Source: an uncultured Collinsella sp. (GTDB taxonomy: Bacteria > Actinomycetota > Coriobacteriia > Coriobacteriales > Coriobacteriaceae). From it: DNA of 64,000 nt. Below the pieces are notes generated by a model that ran no database searches, was not told where the DNA came from, and saw only the letters and a program-made list of their open reading frames with translations. Shown piece by piece: positions 1 to 7,778 of this stretch. The stretch is from assembly GCA_958427355.1 (NCBI GenBank), contig CAUACA010000005.1, positions 1 to 64,000 of the forward strand. Reading direction: 5' to 3'. Made by a program: the position numbers and the translations under genes. Numbering within the stretch: position 1 is the stretch's first letter; each line of letters begins with the position of its first letter.

Positions 1-3
1 AAA

Positions 4-24
4 GCTGGCCGCTGCGCGGCCAGC
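4..24 (-). terminator. Hairpin at window edge, possible terminator
   Basis: Perfect 9 bp stem (4-12 with 16-24) and a 3 nt loop. On the minus strand it is followed by TTT and then the window ends, so a U-tract cannot be confirmed. It lies beyond the terminator of the initiator tRNA, so it may belong to a gene outside the window. Confidence 0.3.
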
Positions 25-41
25 GGACTAAAGTCTTGAAC

Positions 42-71
42 AAAAAAGCTCGCCGGCTAGGCCGACGAGCT
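42..71 (-). terminator. Rho-independent terminator of tRNA-fMet
   Basis: Stem of 11 bp (AGCTCGTCGGC pairing with GCCGGCGAGCT, one mismatch), 3 nt loop and six T residues on the minus strand. It begins 10 bases after the tRNA 3' end. Confidence 0.85.
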
Positions 72-80
72 GTAAGTTCT

Positions 81-157
81 TGGTCGCGGGGGCAGGATTT
101 GAACCTACGACCTCCGGGTTATGAGCCCGGCGAGCTACCAGACTGCTCCACCCCGCA
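81..157 (-). tRNA. Initiator tRNA-Met (CAT)
   Basis: A 77 nt cloverleaf with encoded CCA (81-83). The anticodon CAT lies in a loop on a stem with three consecutive G-C pairs (GGG/CCC), the hallmark of initiator tRNA. The acceptor stem from position 2 (GCGGGG with CCCCGC) and the arms closely follow the Escherichia coli initiator. Position 1 against 72 reads U and G, so the end pair is weak, as expected for an initiator, but it is not the classical C-A mismatch. Confidence 0.95.
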
Positions 158-353
158 ATGTCTGGGCGCCTCATGTGCGCAAGAAAGAATATTACGCGGG
201 AGTTCGGTAAACGGCAAGGAAAATCTCGTAGAGCATAATTCCTTCATATTTAAACCCCTCAGCCCCTATCACCGTAAACGAATCGCAGCTGAGCGCCGTC
301 GACGGCACGTATACAATGGTGCGCGTCCTTTTATGCCGACACCGGGAGTAGAC

Positions 354-1127
354 ATGCTGCTCGCTATCGATATGGGAAACACGCAGACGGCCATGGGCCT
401 GTTTGACGGAGACGAGCTGGTGCAGTCGTGGCGCATGCCCACCGACCGCTCCTATACCGCCGACGAGATCCATGTGCGCCTGATGGGTTTCTTTAAGATG
501 TACGGCCTTTCGCTCGATGCGGTCGACGCGATCGCCTTTGCGGGCGTGGTGCCGCAGCTCTCGCGCGAGTGGCACGCCGTGGCCGACCGCATTGCCGCGG
601 ACGCCATCGTCATCGGGCCGCAGACGGCCGCCGTAACCAAGCTGCGGGCGGCGCGCCCCCAGGCCGTTGGTGCCGACCGCATCGCCAACGCCGTCGCTGC
701 CGAGACCTTCTATGGCGCGCCGGCGATCGTGGTGGACTTTGGCACCGCGACCAATATCGACGTCATCGATGAGGACGGTTATTACATTGGCGGAGCGATC
801 GCGCCGGGCATCCGCATTTCGATGGACGCGCTCGCCGCCCGAGCCGCCAAGCTCGCCAGCGTTCCGCTCGAGGCGCCCGAGCACGCCATCGGCCGCGATA
901 CCGAGGAGTGCATCAAGGTCGGCGCCGTGATGGGCGCCGCCGCCATGGCTGAGGGCCTGGTCGCGCGCATGAAGCGCGAGCTGGGCCGCGAGGATGCCAC
1001 CGTTATCGCCACGGGCGGCCTCGCCAGCATCGTCGCCGATTCGACCGACGCCTTCGACGTGGTCGACGGACAGCTCACCATCAAGGGCATCTGCGAAATC
1101 TACCGCCGCATGCAGGAGCTGGGATAG
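354..1127 (+). CDS. coaX: Type III pantothenate kinase
   Basis: Catalyses ATP-dependent phosphorylation of pantothenate, the first step of coenzyme A synthesis, in the cytosol. The 257-residue product has the acetate/sugar-kinase-fold motifs of the CoaX family: AIDMGNTQT near residue 4 (phosphate loop), GADRIANAVAA near residue 104 and VVDFGTATNIDV near residue 124. The start was set at the ATG at 354 because the CoaX fold begins there and a GGGAG Shine-Dalgarno sequence lies 5-10 bases upstream; the frame is open further upstream, but that part overlaps the tRNA on the other strand. A TACAAT box at 312 could be the -10 element. The gene is monocistronic. Family membership is sure. Confidence 0.95.
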   Translation: MLLAIDMGNTQTAMGLFDGDELVQSWRMPTDRSYTADEIHVRLMGFFKMYGLSLDAVDAIAFAGVVPQLSREWHAVADRIAADAIVIGPQTAAVTKLRAARPQAVGADRIANAVAAETFYGAPAIVVDFGTATNIDVIDEDGYYIGGAIAPGIRISMDALAARAAKLASVPLEAPEHAIGRDTEECIKVGAVMGAAAMAEGLVARMKRELGREDATVIATGGLASIVADSTDAFDVVDGQLTIKGICEIYRRMQELG

Positions 1128-1181
1128 AGCAGGGGCTTAAGTCGAGCACGCCCGATGCCACAGCCCCCGCAAACGTTCGCC

Positions 1182-1230
1182 AAGCCTATTCCTCAAAATC
1201 GAAAAATTTTCAGTTTTGAGGAATAGGCTT
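1182..1230. repeat. Hairpin repeat, family 'CCTCAAAA', copy 1
   Basis: Perfect 17 bp inverted repeat (1182-1198 and 1214-1230, core ATTCCTCAAAA/TTTTGAGGAAT) around a 15 nt AT-rich loop. It ends five bases before the stop codon of the ATPase gene. Two more copies lie on the other side of that gene (2458-2498 and 2543-2585). It may also act as a terminator, but the pairing of copies on both flanks suggests a repeat family. Confidence 0.85.
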
Positions 1231-1234
1231 TCTG

Positions 1235-2431
1235 CTAGGCCTCGTCGCACAGCCACCTCGCCAGGTCCACAATCTGCACTCCGTCGCGATCCGTGGCCTC
1301 GTGATGCGTGCGGGCGAGAATCATCTTGGGATACGCATCGCCAATGCTCAGCAGTGGCGAAATCTCGCGTTCAAATGTCTTATCCGAGCCGATATCGTCG
1401 CTCACTTGAATATAGAGTTTCTCGCTCCGCTTGATTGCTACAAAGTCTATTTCCTTTTTATAGAGCACGCCGACGTATACCTCGTATCCGCGACGCAGCA
1501 GCTCGATTGCCACCATGTTCTCGTATACGCGTCCCCAATCCATATCACGTGTACCAAGCAGTGCATATTTAAACGCATGGTCCGCCAGATAGTACTTCTC
1601 GCCGCTCTTAAGGTATTTTTTGCCGCGAATGTCGTAGCGACGAACTTTATAGAAGGCAAACGCATCGCACAGGTACCCCATGTACGTGCCGACCGTCTTG
1701 TTCGTAATCTTTAGCCCATCCGCATTTAATGCATCAGTAATGTTGCGTGCCGACGTAATGTTGGAAACGTTGTCCATCATGTAATCGGCAATGCGCAGCA
1801 GCGCCGATTCGTTTCTCACGTTATGCCGCTGCACGATATCTCTCACAATGAGCGTCTTAAAGACGTTGGAGAGATATTGATAGCGCTGCTCCTGCAGTGG
1901 ATAAGGGTAAGAGCCGGACATACCGCCGGTTCTCGCGTACTCATCGAAGTCGCGGTCGACCTCGCCCTCGTCGCCATAGAGTCGATACTCCTCAAACGAG
2001 AATGGGAAAACCTCGATCTCGAACGTACGCCCCGTAAAGAGCGTCGACAGATCGCTCGACAGCAAAAAGGCATTCGATCCGGTAATGAATATGTCGTACT
2101 GCTCGGATGCGTGGAGGCTGTTGATCGCACGCTCAAAACCGTCGCACATCTGAACTTCATCGATAAGCAGAAAGTTTTGTTTGCCGGACACTCGATGCTC
2201 TTTTACATAGGCGAGCAGCGCGTGATACTCGAGCAGGTTCTCGAACTCATCGAGGTTGTAGTTGATATGGATGACATTCGAATTGGACAGATTTGCCTCC
2301 ACGTAATCGCGAAGGGCCTCGAGCAATTTTGATTTACCGCTACGACGGATGCCCGTGATGACCTTGATGTCCGGCACGCCAATAAGGCTCGTCAACGTGT
2401 CCATATATGACGTTCTATTGATGAGTTTCAT
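1235..2431 (-). CDS. AAA-family ATPase with DUF4143 C-terminal domain
   Basis: A 398-residue protein of the AAA_14/DUF4143 family, common in gut bacteria and archaea and without a firm biochemical role. Walker A GIRRSGKS lies near residue 29 and Walker B LLIDEVQ near residue 89. A sensor-like FITGSNAFLLSSDLS follows near 117, then FTGRTFEIEVFPFSFEEY. The C-terminal DUF4143 part carries YENMVAIELLRRGYEV and EIDFVAI...YIQV, an arrangement like a PD-(D/E)XK nuclease core (inference). The ATG at 2431 is preferred over the ATG 30 bases upstream because a GAGGAGG Shine-Dalgarno sits just before it. The gene stands alone and is bracketed on both sides by members of one small hairpin repeat family, with no link to the flanking coaX or folate genes. 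Confidence 0.88.
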   Translation of the reverse strand: MKLINRTSYMDTLTSLIGVPDIKVITGIRRSGKSKLLEALRDYVEANLSNSNVIHINYNLDEFENLLEYHALLAYVKEHRVSGKQNFLLIDEVQMCDGFERAINSLHASEQYDIFITGSNAFLLSSDLSTLFTGRTFEIEVFPFSFEEYRLYGDEGEVDRDFDEYARTGGMSGSYPYPLQEQRYQYLSNVFKTLIVRDIVQRHNVRNESALLRIADYMMDNVSNITSARNITDALNADGLKITNKTVGTYMGYLCDAFAFYKVRRYDIRGKKYLKSGEKYYLADHAFKYALLGTRDMDWGRVYENMVAIELLRRGYEVYVGVLYKKEIDFVAIKRSEKLYIQVSDDIGSDKTFEREISPLLSIGDAYPKMILARTHHEATDRDGVQIVDLARWLCDEA

Positions 2432-2457
2432 TGGGGCCTCCTCGCGGTCTTTTATCG

Positions 2458-2498
2458 CCATTCCTCAAAAACGAAAAATTTTCAGTTTTGAGGAATGG
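2458..2498. repeat. Hairpin repeat, family 'CCTCAAAA', copy 2
   Basis: Inverted repeat of 13 bp (2458-2470 with 2486-2498), with the same core and nearly the same loop as the copy at 1182-1230. It lies 27 bases upstream of the ATPase start codon, so it would be in or near its promoter or leader. Confidence 0.85.
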
Positions 2499-2542
2499 GC
2501 TCTATAGCGAATATACCTCGCGAAAGGCCGAGCTGGCTTAAT

Positions 2543-2585
2543 CCTGTTCCTCAAAAACGAAAATTATTCAGTTTTGAGGAATAGG
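2543..2585. repeat. Hairpin repeat, family 'CCTCAAAA', copy 3
   Basis: Third copy of the same hairpin; arms CCTGTTCCTCAAAA and TTTTGAGGAATAGG pair with one G-T wobble. It is about 45 bases beyond copy 2, so the upstream flank of the ATPase carries a tandem pair and the downstream flank one copy. Confidence 0.82.
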
Positions 2586-2612
2586 GCCGACACGGCCATT
2601 CTCTCGGGTCAC

Positions 2613-2652
2613 ACAGAAGCTCTCCCCGGTGCAAGCCGAGGAGAGCTTCTGT
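2613..2652 (-). terminator. Terminator-like hairpin after the folate operon
   Basis: Perfect 13 bp stem (ACAGAAGCTCTCC with its complement) and a 14 nt loop, 35 bases after the stop of the biotin-ligase-like gene. There is no clear U-tract on the minus strand, so intrinsic termination is likely but not certain. Confidence 0.5.
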
Positions 2653-2686
2653 TGTCATCGTTGTCTTTGAACGCGGATGTCTCGCG

Positions 2687-3388
2687 TTACAGCCCGCGAA
2701 TCCGTACGGCCTCGGGCGGAAACTCCTGCTCGCCGGCATCGGTCTTGATGGTCGCGCGGCCCCAGATGTCCAGGCCCGCAAACACACCGACCGCAAGCGG
2801 CAAGCCGTTGGGCGACACCGCCGCAACTTGGCGACCGAGCAGCGGCACCATGTCGAAGTACTCGCCCAGCACGGGGGCCAGCGGACCGGCAGCACCCTGT
2901 GGCGTGTTGGCGACAACCGCCCAGGCATCCACGCGGGTCAACACGGCGGCGGCCAGCGCCTCGACCAGCGCTTCGTCAGCCATATCCACGCCAAGCTCGC
3001 TCAGTGCCGAACGCTCAATATCCACCGTCACGGCACCGAACATGCCCGCGGCACCGGCACCGCCGTTGACGGCGACGCGCGCGAGCGACGTCTCAAACGC
3101 GGGCGCGCCGCACACGATGTCACTCGGCCACTGGATGCCCACTTTGCCGGCAAGCCCCAGGCCCGGCGTTGCGGCCGTGCCCGCGAGCGCGTCCATCATA
3201 CCCATTGCGACCACAAACGGCAGGCCGTGGAAGGCGTGCATGTTCACATCGGGGCGCACGACCAGCGAAAACATCAGCGATGCATCGCCCGCGCTCCACG
3301 CGCACCAGCCCGCGGACATGCCCTCGCGGCCCGCGTCGCGCGCCGCGTCGAGCTCGGTGCCAGCGGCAACAGCATTCATCTCGATCAT
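2687..3388 (-). CDS. Biotin-protein-ligase-like protein, divergent
   Basis: A 233-residue protein with the layout of a single-domain biotin-[carboxylase] ligase without an N-terminal DNA-binding domain. Recognisable parts are SLVVRPD near residue 41, IQWPSDIV near 85 (family motif KWPNDI) and the C-terminal SH3-like segment GVFAGLDIWGRATIK near 201. Two catalytic motifs look degraded. The biotin-binding loop GRGRxGR is replaced by AGREGMSAGWCAW, and the KLxG lysine motif downstream of WPSD is not visible. Ligase activity is therefore doubtful, and a pseudoenzyme or another substrate is possible. The start codon ATG directly follows the stop of folP-folK, so the two are translationally coupled. 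Moderately sure of the fold, unsure of the reaction. Confidence 0.6.
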   Translation of the reverse strand: MIEMNAVAAGTELDAARDAGREGMSAGWCAWSAGDASLMFSLVVRPDVNMHAFHGLPFVVAMGMMDALAGTAATPGLGLAGKVGIQWPSDIVCGAPAFETSLARVAVNGGAGAAGMFGAVTVDIERSALSELGVDMADEALVEALAAAVLTRVDAWAVVANTPQGAAGPLAPVLGEYFDMVPLLGRQVAAVSPNGLPLAVGVFAGLDIWGRATIKTDAGEQEFPPEAVRIRGL

Positions 3389-5131
3389 CTACATACGCCC
3401 CAATTCGCCCACGATATGGCCCACGCGGTCCTCGGGCTCCTTGACCTCGACGCCGTTGTAGCGGAAGAACCGCGCCGGGTCGTGCATCAGGTCCTCGAGC
3501 GGCACCAGCACAAAATCGCGTTCGCCGATCAGCGGATGCGGCAGGCGCAGCTTTTTGCCGCCGTGGGTCTCGCCGTCCATCCACAGCAGGTCCAGGTCGA
3601 TGGTGCGCGGACCGTTGGCCTTGGCCTTTTTGGAGCGGTCGCGCCCCAGCTCGGCCTCGATCTTCATGAGCTCGTCGAGCAGCACCAGCGGCGCAAGCTC
3701 GGTCTTGATCTCGATGACGGCGTTGGCAAACGCGTCCTGGCGCGTCTCGTAGGCCGGCTCGCTCTCGTAGATCTTGGAGGAGTTGGACACGCAGGTGAGT
3801 GGAATCTCGGCGATCATCTCGCGTGCGGCGCGGATGTTGTCGCAGCGATGCCCCAGGTTGGAGCCCACGGCCACAAACGCGCGGCGCGGCTGCGGCTTGG
3901 CAACCGCCCAGTAGCCGTTTAGGAACTGCGCAAAACCCGCGGCGTCGTGCACGCGCACGATGTTGGCACCGGCCTGGATGGCGCCCAGGCACACGCCAAA
4001 CGTAGCGGCATCGCGCTCGGCGGCCTCGGTCACGCCCGAGACGGCGCCCACAAAGCGCTTGCGCGACACGGCGCACATGAGCGGATAGCCCAGTGACGCC
4101 ATCTTGGCAGTCTCGCGCTGGATGACGATGTCCTCGTTAGCCGACTTACCAAAGCCCGGGCCAGGATCGATGCAGATGCGGTCGCGCGACACGCCGGCAT
4201 GGATGAGTGTGCGGGCCTGGTCAGACAGAAAGCCCATGACGCGGCGCATGATGGGCGCCGAATCGGGCAGGGTGAAGCGGCGGAGCTGCGAGGTGGGCAC
4301 GTAGGCTTCCTCGCGGCGGGCGCTGCGGCGCATCATGGCGGCCAGGCGGTCATTGGACTCCGATGCGGCCTCGGTGGCCTCGGGCGCAGCCTCGGGCGCG
4401 GGCGCAACGGTCTCGGCGGCAGCAGCCTGCTCGGCGGCCGGCGTCTCCTGCTCGCTTGCAGGCTCGGACGTGGGCTCCGGTTCGCCAAACGGCAACGAGG
4501 GCTGCACCACGCCGCCCGGAAGCTTGGCCTCCGGCTTAGGCTCGCCCAGCAACTTGCCGCGACGGCGGCGAGCCGGCTTCTCGGCCTCACGCGCGGCCTC
4601 GGCAGCCGCCTCGCGCGCCTTCTCGGCAACAAACGCCGCCGCCGAGGTATCGAGCTGCACCGTTGCGTGCGTGCGGGTGGGCGCGGCGACCTCGCCGGCA
4701 TGCATCACGATGACGCCGCAGGTGCTCGTCTTAACAAACTCGACCATCTTGGGATCGGTGAAGCCGGTCACGTCGTTGACGATCGAGGCGCCGCAGCGCA
4801 CGGCCGCCTTGGCAACCGCCACATGACGCGTGTCGATCGAGACGATGGCGCCCTCCTTGGCCAGCGCGCGCACCACGGGCAGCACGCGGCGAGCCTCCTC
4901 GTCGGGGTTGACCGGGGTAAAACCAGGGCGCGTGGACTCGCCGCCCACGTCGATGATGTCGGCGCCGGCGTCGAGCATCGCTAGGCCGTACTCGATGGCG
5001 GCATCCGGGTCGAAGTGCTCCCCGCCATCGCTAAACGAATCGGGCGTCACGTTGAGGACGCCCATGATGCGCGGACGGTCAAAGCTGAGCTCGTACTTTC
5101 CGCACCGCCATGTCTTGCTGTCGTTCGCCAT
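3389..5131 (-). CDS. folP: Fused dihydropteroate synthase / HPPK (FolP-FolK)
   Basis: A bifunctional folate enzyme of 580 residues. Residues about 20-412 are dihydropteroate synthase (joins p-aminobenzoate to hydroxymethyl-dihydropterin diphosphate): MGVLNVTPDSFSDGG at 23, IIDVGGESTRPG at 59, SIVNDVTGF at 116, SRKRFVGAVSG at 356. Residues about 417-580 are hydroxymethyl-dihydropterin pyrophosphokinase, the preceding step, with VAVGSNLGHR at 420 and the signature NGPRTIDLDLL. The synthase domain is interrupted at about 150-290 by a low-complexity insert rich in A, E and P with a basic RRRRGK patch, absent from typical FolP of roughly 280 residues. The ATG at 5131 has AGGAGG at ideal spacing; another ATG six bases upstream is too close to it. 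The next gene (biotin-ligase-like) follows without a gap. Confidence 0.93.
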   Translation of the reverse strand: MANDSKTWRCGKYELSFDRPRIMGVLNVTPDSFSDGGEHFDPDAAIEYGLAMLDAGADIIDVGGESTRPGFTPVNPDEEARRVLPVVRALAKEGAIVSIDTRHVAVAKAAVRCGASIVNDVTGFTDPKMVEFVKTSTCGVIVMHAGEVAAPTRTHATVQLDTSAAAFVAEKAREAAAEAAREAEKPARRRRGKLLGEPKPEAKLPGGVVQPSLPFGEPEPTSEPASEQETPAAEQAAAAETVAPAPEAAPEATEAASESNDRLAAMMRRSARREEAYVPTSQLRRFTLPDSAPIMRRVMGFLSDQARTLIHAGVSRDRICIDPGPGFGKSANEDIVIQRETAKMASLGYPLMCAVSRKRFVGAVSGVTEAAERDAATFGVCLGAIQAGANIVRVHDAAGFAQFLNGYWAVAKPQPRRAFVAVGSNLGHRCDNIRAAREMIAEIPLTCVSNSSKIYESEPAYETRQDAFANAVIEIKTELAPLVLLDELMKIEAELGRDRSKKAKANGPRTIDLDLLWMDGETHGGKKLRLPHPLIGERDFVLVPLEDLMHDPARFFRYNGVEVKEPEDRVGHIVGELGRM

Positions 5132-5226
5132 GAACATCCTCCTAAAATGCCCACGCCGCCGAGCTTGGGGAGCTGGCGGCGGGGTCGCTTTGCACTCAGT
5201 CTTTCTATTGTATCCGCGCGCGCGGG

Positions 5227-5979
5227 CTAGAACGCAAACGCGGCCGCGATGTCGCAAGAAATCAGCAGGTCGGCATTTGCATCCTGATCGGTGGGAGCAA
5301 GGTTGCATATGGCCAGCGTATCGCCGGTAAAGTATCGCGTAAGGCCTGCCGCCGGATACACCACGAGCGAGGTCCCGCCCACAATGAGGGCATCGGCCGC
5401 GGCGATGGCGGCAACGGCACCGGTCAGCACATGCTCATCGAGCGGCTCCTCGTAAAGCACCACATCGGGCTTAATGCGCCCGCCGCACGCGGGGCACACG
5501 GGCACGCCCGCGGCGTCCTCGTGCTCGCGCGAGCAAATCCACTCGGCGCTATAGACCGCGCCGCACGACTGGCAAATGTTGCGATGGACCGATCCGTGCA
5601 GCTCGAACACGCGCTGTGAGCCGGCCATCTGATGCAGGCCGTCAATGTTTTGCGTCACCACGGCATTTAGCTTGCCGGCGCGCTCCAGCTCGGCCAGCTT
5701 GGTGTGGCAGCGGTTGGGCTTGGCGCCAAGCGCGATCATCTTGGTGCGGTAGAAGTCGAAGAACTCGGCCGGGTGCACCTCGTAAAAGCTATGCGAGAGC
5801 ATGGTCTCGGGCGGGTAGACAAACTGTTGGTGATATAGGCCGTCCACGCTGCGGAAATCGGGGATGCCACTCGCCGTGGAAACGCCCGCGCCGCCAAAGA
5901 AGACCACGCGCTTGTGGGTGCCGAACAGCTCCGCCAGCGCGGCGGAGGCCTGTTTGGAGTCCGTTATCGCCTGCGTCAT
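5227..5979 (-). CDS. Sir2-family NAD-dependent protein deacylase
   Basis: A 250-residue sirtuin that removes acyl groups from protein lysines using NAD. GGAGVSTASGIPDFRS near residue 29 is the NAD-binding motif, TQNIDGLHQMAG near 109 carries the catalytic region, and HGSVHR provides the catalytic histidine. The zinc-binding cysteine pairs are CQSC and CPAC, followed by IKPDVVLYEEPL. The GGTSL motif near 203 completes the Rossmann fold. The ATG has GGAGG seven bases upstream. The gene lies about 95 bases downstream of the folP start on the same strand and may be transcribed separately. No substrate can be assigned from context. Confidence 0.93.
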   Translation of the reverse strand: MTQAITDSKQASAALAELFGTHKRVVFFGGAGVSTASGIPDFRSVDGLYHQQFVYPPETMLSHSFYEVHPAEFFDFYRTKMIALGAKPNRCHTKLAELERAGKLNAVVTQNIDGLHQMAGSQRVFELHGSVHRNICQSCGAVYSAEWICSREHEDAAGVPVCPACGGRIKPDVVLYEEPLDEHVLTGAVAAIAAADALIVGGTSLVVYPAAGLTRYFTGDTLAICNLAPTDQDANADLLISCDIAAAFAF

Positions 5980-6092
5980 ATATGTCCTCCATCTGTGCCG
6001 CCGGAGCGGCTGCGATTGCTCCGTCGCTCGCGGGGCCTGCCCCGCCTCTGTTGCGTTAATCTTAAGCCCGCCAACCCCGTCGAAAGGACACC

Positions 6093-6911
6093 ATGCCTCA
6101 GACTTACACCTTTGCCTCGTGGAACGTCAACGGCCTGCGCGCCGTGCTTAAAAAGGACCCGAGCTTTATCCAGATCGCGCAAGAACTCGACGTCGATATC
6201 CTGGCGCTGCAAGAGACCAAGTTGCAAGAAGGCCAGGTCGATATTGACCTGCCCGACTATCACCAAACCTGGAGCTACGCCGAGCGTAAAGGCTATTCGG
6301 GCACTGCGGTCTTTAGCCGCCAGGAACCGCTGCGCGTGCTGCACGCCGACGCGCTGCTACCCTACGCCGGCGAGGGCGAGGCGGCCGTACTTGTCGCCCA
6401 AGCCGCGACCGAGGGCCGCGTCTGCGCGCTGGAGTTCGACAAGTTCTGGTTTGTGGATGTCTACACTCCCAACGCGCAAAACGAACTCGCCCGCATCGAC
6501 GTGCGCATGGCCTGGGACGATGCCTACCGCGACTTTTTGAGCGCGCTCGAGTGCGAGACCGGCAAACCCGTCGTAACTTGCGGCGACTTTAACGTGGCGC
6601 ACGAGGAGATCGACCTTAAGAACCCCAAGTCCAACCGCGGCAACGCAGGCTTTTCGGACGAGGAGCGCGGCAAGTTTACCGAGCTGCTCAACGGCGGGTT
6701 TACCGATACCTGGCGCGCGGCAAACCCCGACGTCGAGGGCGTCTACAGCTGGTGGAGCTACCGCTTTAATGCCCGTAAGAACAACGCAGGCTGGCGCATC
6801 GATTACTTTCTGGTAAGCGATTCGATCGCCGCCAACGTTCGCGACACCGGTATCCGTGGCGATATCTTCGGCAGCGACCACTGCCCCGTCACCCTCACGC
6901 TAGAGCTCTAG
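6093..6911 (+). CDS. xth: Exodeoxyribonuclease III (AP endonuclease)
   Basis: A DNA repair enzyme that cleaves at abasic sites and degrades 3' ends. The 272-residue product has the full exonuclease/endonuclease/phosphatase fold: SWNVNGLRA at 9, LALQETKLQEGQ near 37, GYSGTAVFSR near 68, VYTPNAQN near 122, GDFNVAHEEIDL near 162 and the terminal GSDHCPVTL with the catalytic histidine. The start has GAAAGGA eight bases upstream. It is divergent from the sirtuin gene, with about 110 bases between them, so the promoters probably face away from each other in that gap. Confidence 0.96.
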   Translation: MPQTYTFASWNVNGLRAVLKKDPSFIQIAQELDVDILALQETKLQEGQVDIDLPDYHQTWSYAERKGYSGTAVFSRQEPLRVLHADALLPYAGEGEAAVLVAQAATEGRVCALEFDKFWFVDVYTPNAQNELARIDVRMAWDDAYRDFLSALECETGKPVVTCGDFNVAHEEIDLKNPKSNRGNAGFSDEERGKFTELLNGGFTDTWRAANPDVEGVYSWWSYRFNARKNNAGWRIDYFLVSDSIAANVRDTGIRGDIFGSDHCPVTLTLEL

Positions 6912-6974
6912 CCCCAAGTAATTTCCTGGGGGACAGAGGAAAACAGATCATGTGACCCCTCTCCCCCTATAAGG

Positions 6975-7035
6975 TGCGGTGGAATAGTTCCTGTTTGGGC
7001 AGCAAATAGCCAAAAACGAGAACCATTCCACCGCA
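6975..7035. repeat. 61 bp palindromic element
   Basis: Arms of 16 bp (6975-6990 and 7020-7035, TGCGGTGGAATAGTTC against TGCGGTGGAATGGTTC) with one mismatch and an inner TTTGG/CCAAA pairing. It lies between the convergent xth and ECF S-component genes, so it could double as a terminator, but there is no T-run. Confidence 0.6.
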
Positions 7036-7060
7036 AGTTCGTGAGGGAACGCGAAATGCC

Positions 7061-7774
7061 TTACAGCCCGTATTTCACGACGACACGGTTAATGCGGCGA
7101 CACCAAGGCTTGTACAAGGCGGCCAAAAACACACAGGTCGCAAGGCCGTGCGTAATATCGAACGGCACTGCCGTGGCAAGACGCGCCACGGCACCCGCCC
7201 AAGTAAGCGGCTGTACAAATCCAATGATGTCATACGCGTTGATCACGACGCCATAGAGCAGGCCCGACGCAAAGCCGTACGCCAGCAGCGCTGGCATGCG
7301 CACGGTGCCGTCGGCGCGGTCGAACGCACCCGCATACGCCAGCGCACCGCCAACGTATCCCACGAGCCCCCAGGCATACATCTGCCACGGCGTCCACATA
7401 CCCTGTCCAAAAAAGAAATTGCTGGTCAGCGCCGCCAGCGCGCCAACCATAAAACCATTGCGACGGCCAAGCGTCGCCCCCGCGATAATGGCGATAGCGC
7501 TCACCGGTTTAAAGTCGGGAATGGGCCCAAACAGGATGCGCCCCGCCGCCGCCAGCGCCGCCAGCACCAGCGTGGGCATAATCTGGCGCAAACCCGGACG
7601 AGATGCCTCGTAACCCGCAAAGAACAGCGCAAGCACCAACGCCACCACAACCAGCATGGCCAACGCTGCCTGCTCAACACCCGCCAGCAACGCGGTAGCC
7701 ATCACCGCCGGCACCGCCAACAACAGTGGGATCTCCAGTTTTGCAAGCAAACGCGAGAAACGACAGTCCGTCAT
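7061..7774 (-). CDS. ECF transporter S component (substrate-binding membrane subunit)
   Basis: A membrane protein of 237 residues with about six predicted hydrophobic segments, the size and pattern of an energy-coupling-factor S subunit. PDFKPVSAIAIIAGATLGRRNGF near residue 86 and the following SNFFFGQGMWTPWQMYAWGLVGYVGG resemble the substrate-binding part of S subunits of the cobalamin/precursor type, but no substrate can be fixed. The ATG at 7774 was chosen because it lies four bases after the ecfA stop codon and the hydrophobic protein begins just after it. It is last in the T-A-S operon, so it probably works with the dedicated module upstream (group I arrangement). No riboswitch is visible upstream of the operon. 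Confidence 0.8.
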   Translation of the reverse strand: MTDCRFSRLLAKLEIPLLLAVPAVMATALLAGVEQAALAMLVVVALVLALFFAGYEASRPGLRQIMPTLVLAALAAAGRILFGPIPDFKPVSAIAIIAGATLGRRNGFMVGALAALTSNFFFGQGMWTPWQMYAWGLVGYVGGALAYAGAFDRADGTVRMPALLAYGFASGLLYGVVINAYDIIGFVQPLTWAGAVARLATAVPFDITHGLATCVFLAALYKPWCRRINRVVVKYGL

Positions 7775-7778
7775 CCCA

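Noticed and set aside
36..353. Upstream extension of the coaX frame
   Set aside because: It runs across the tRNA gene and has no CoaX homology; the good ribosome site is at 354.
1182..2585. CRISPR array from the repeated CCTCAAAA hairpins
   Set aside because: Only three copies, unevenly spaced and with a gene between them; no cas genes in the window.
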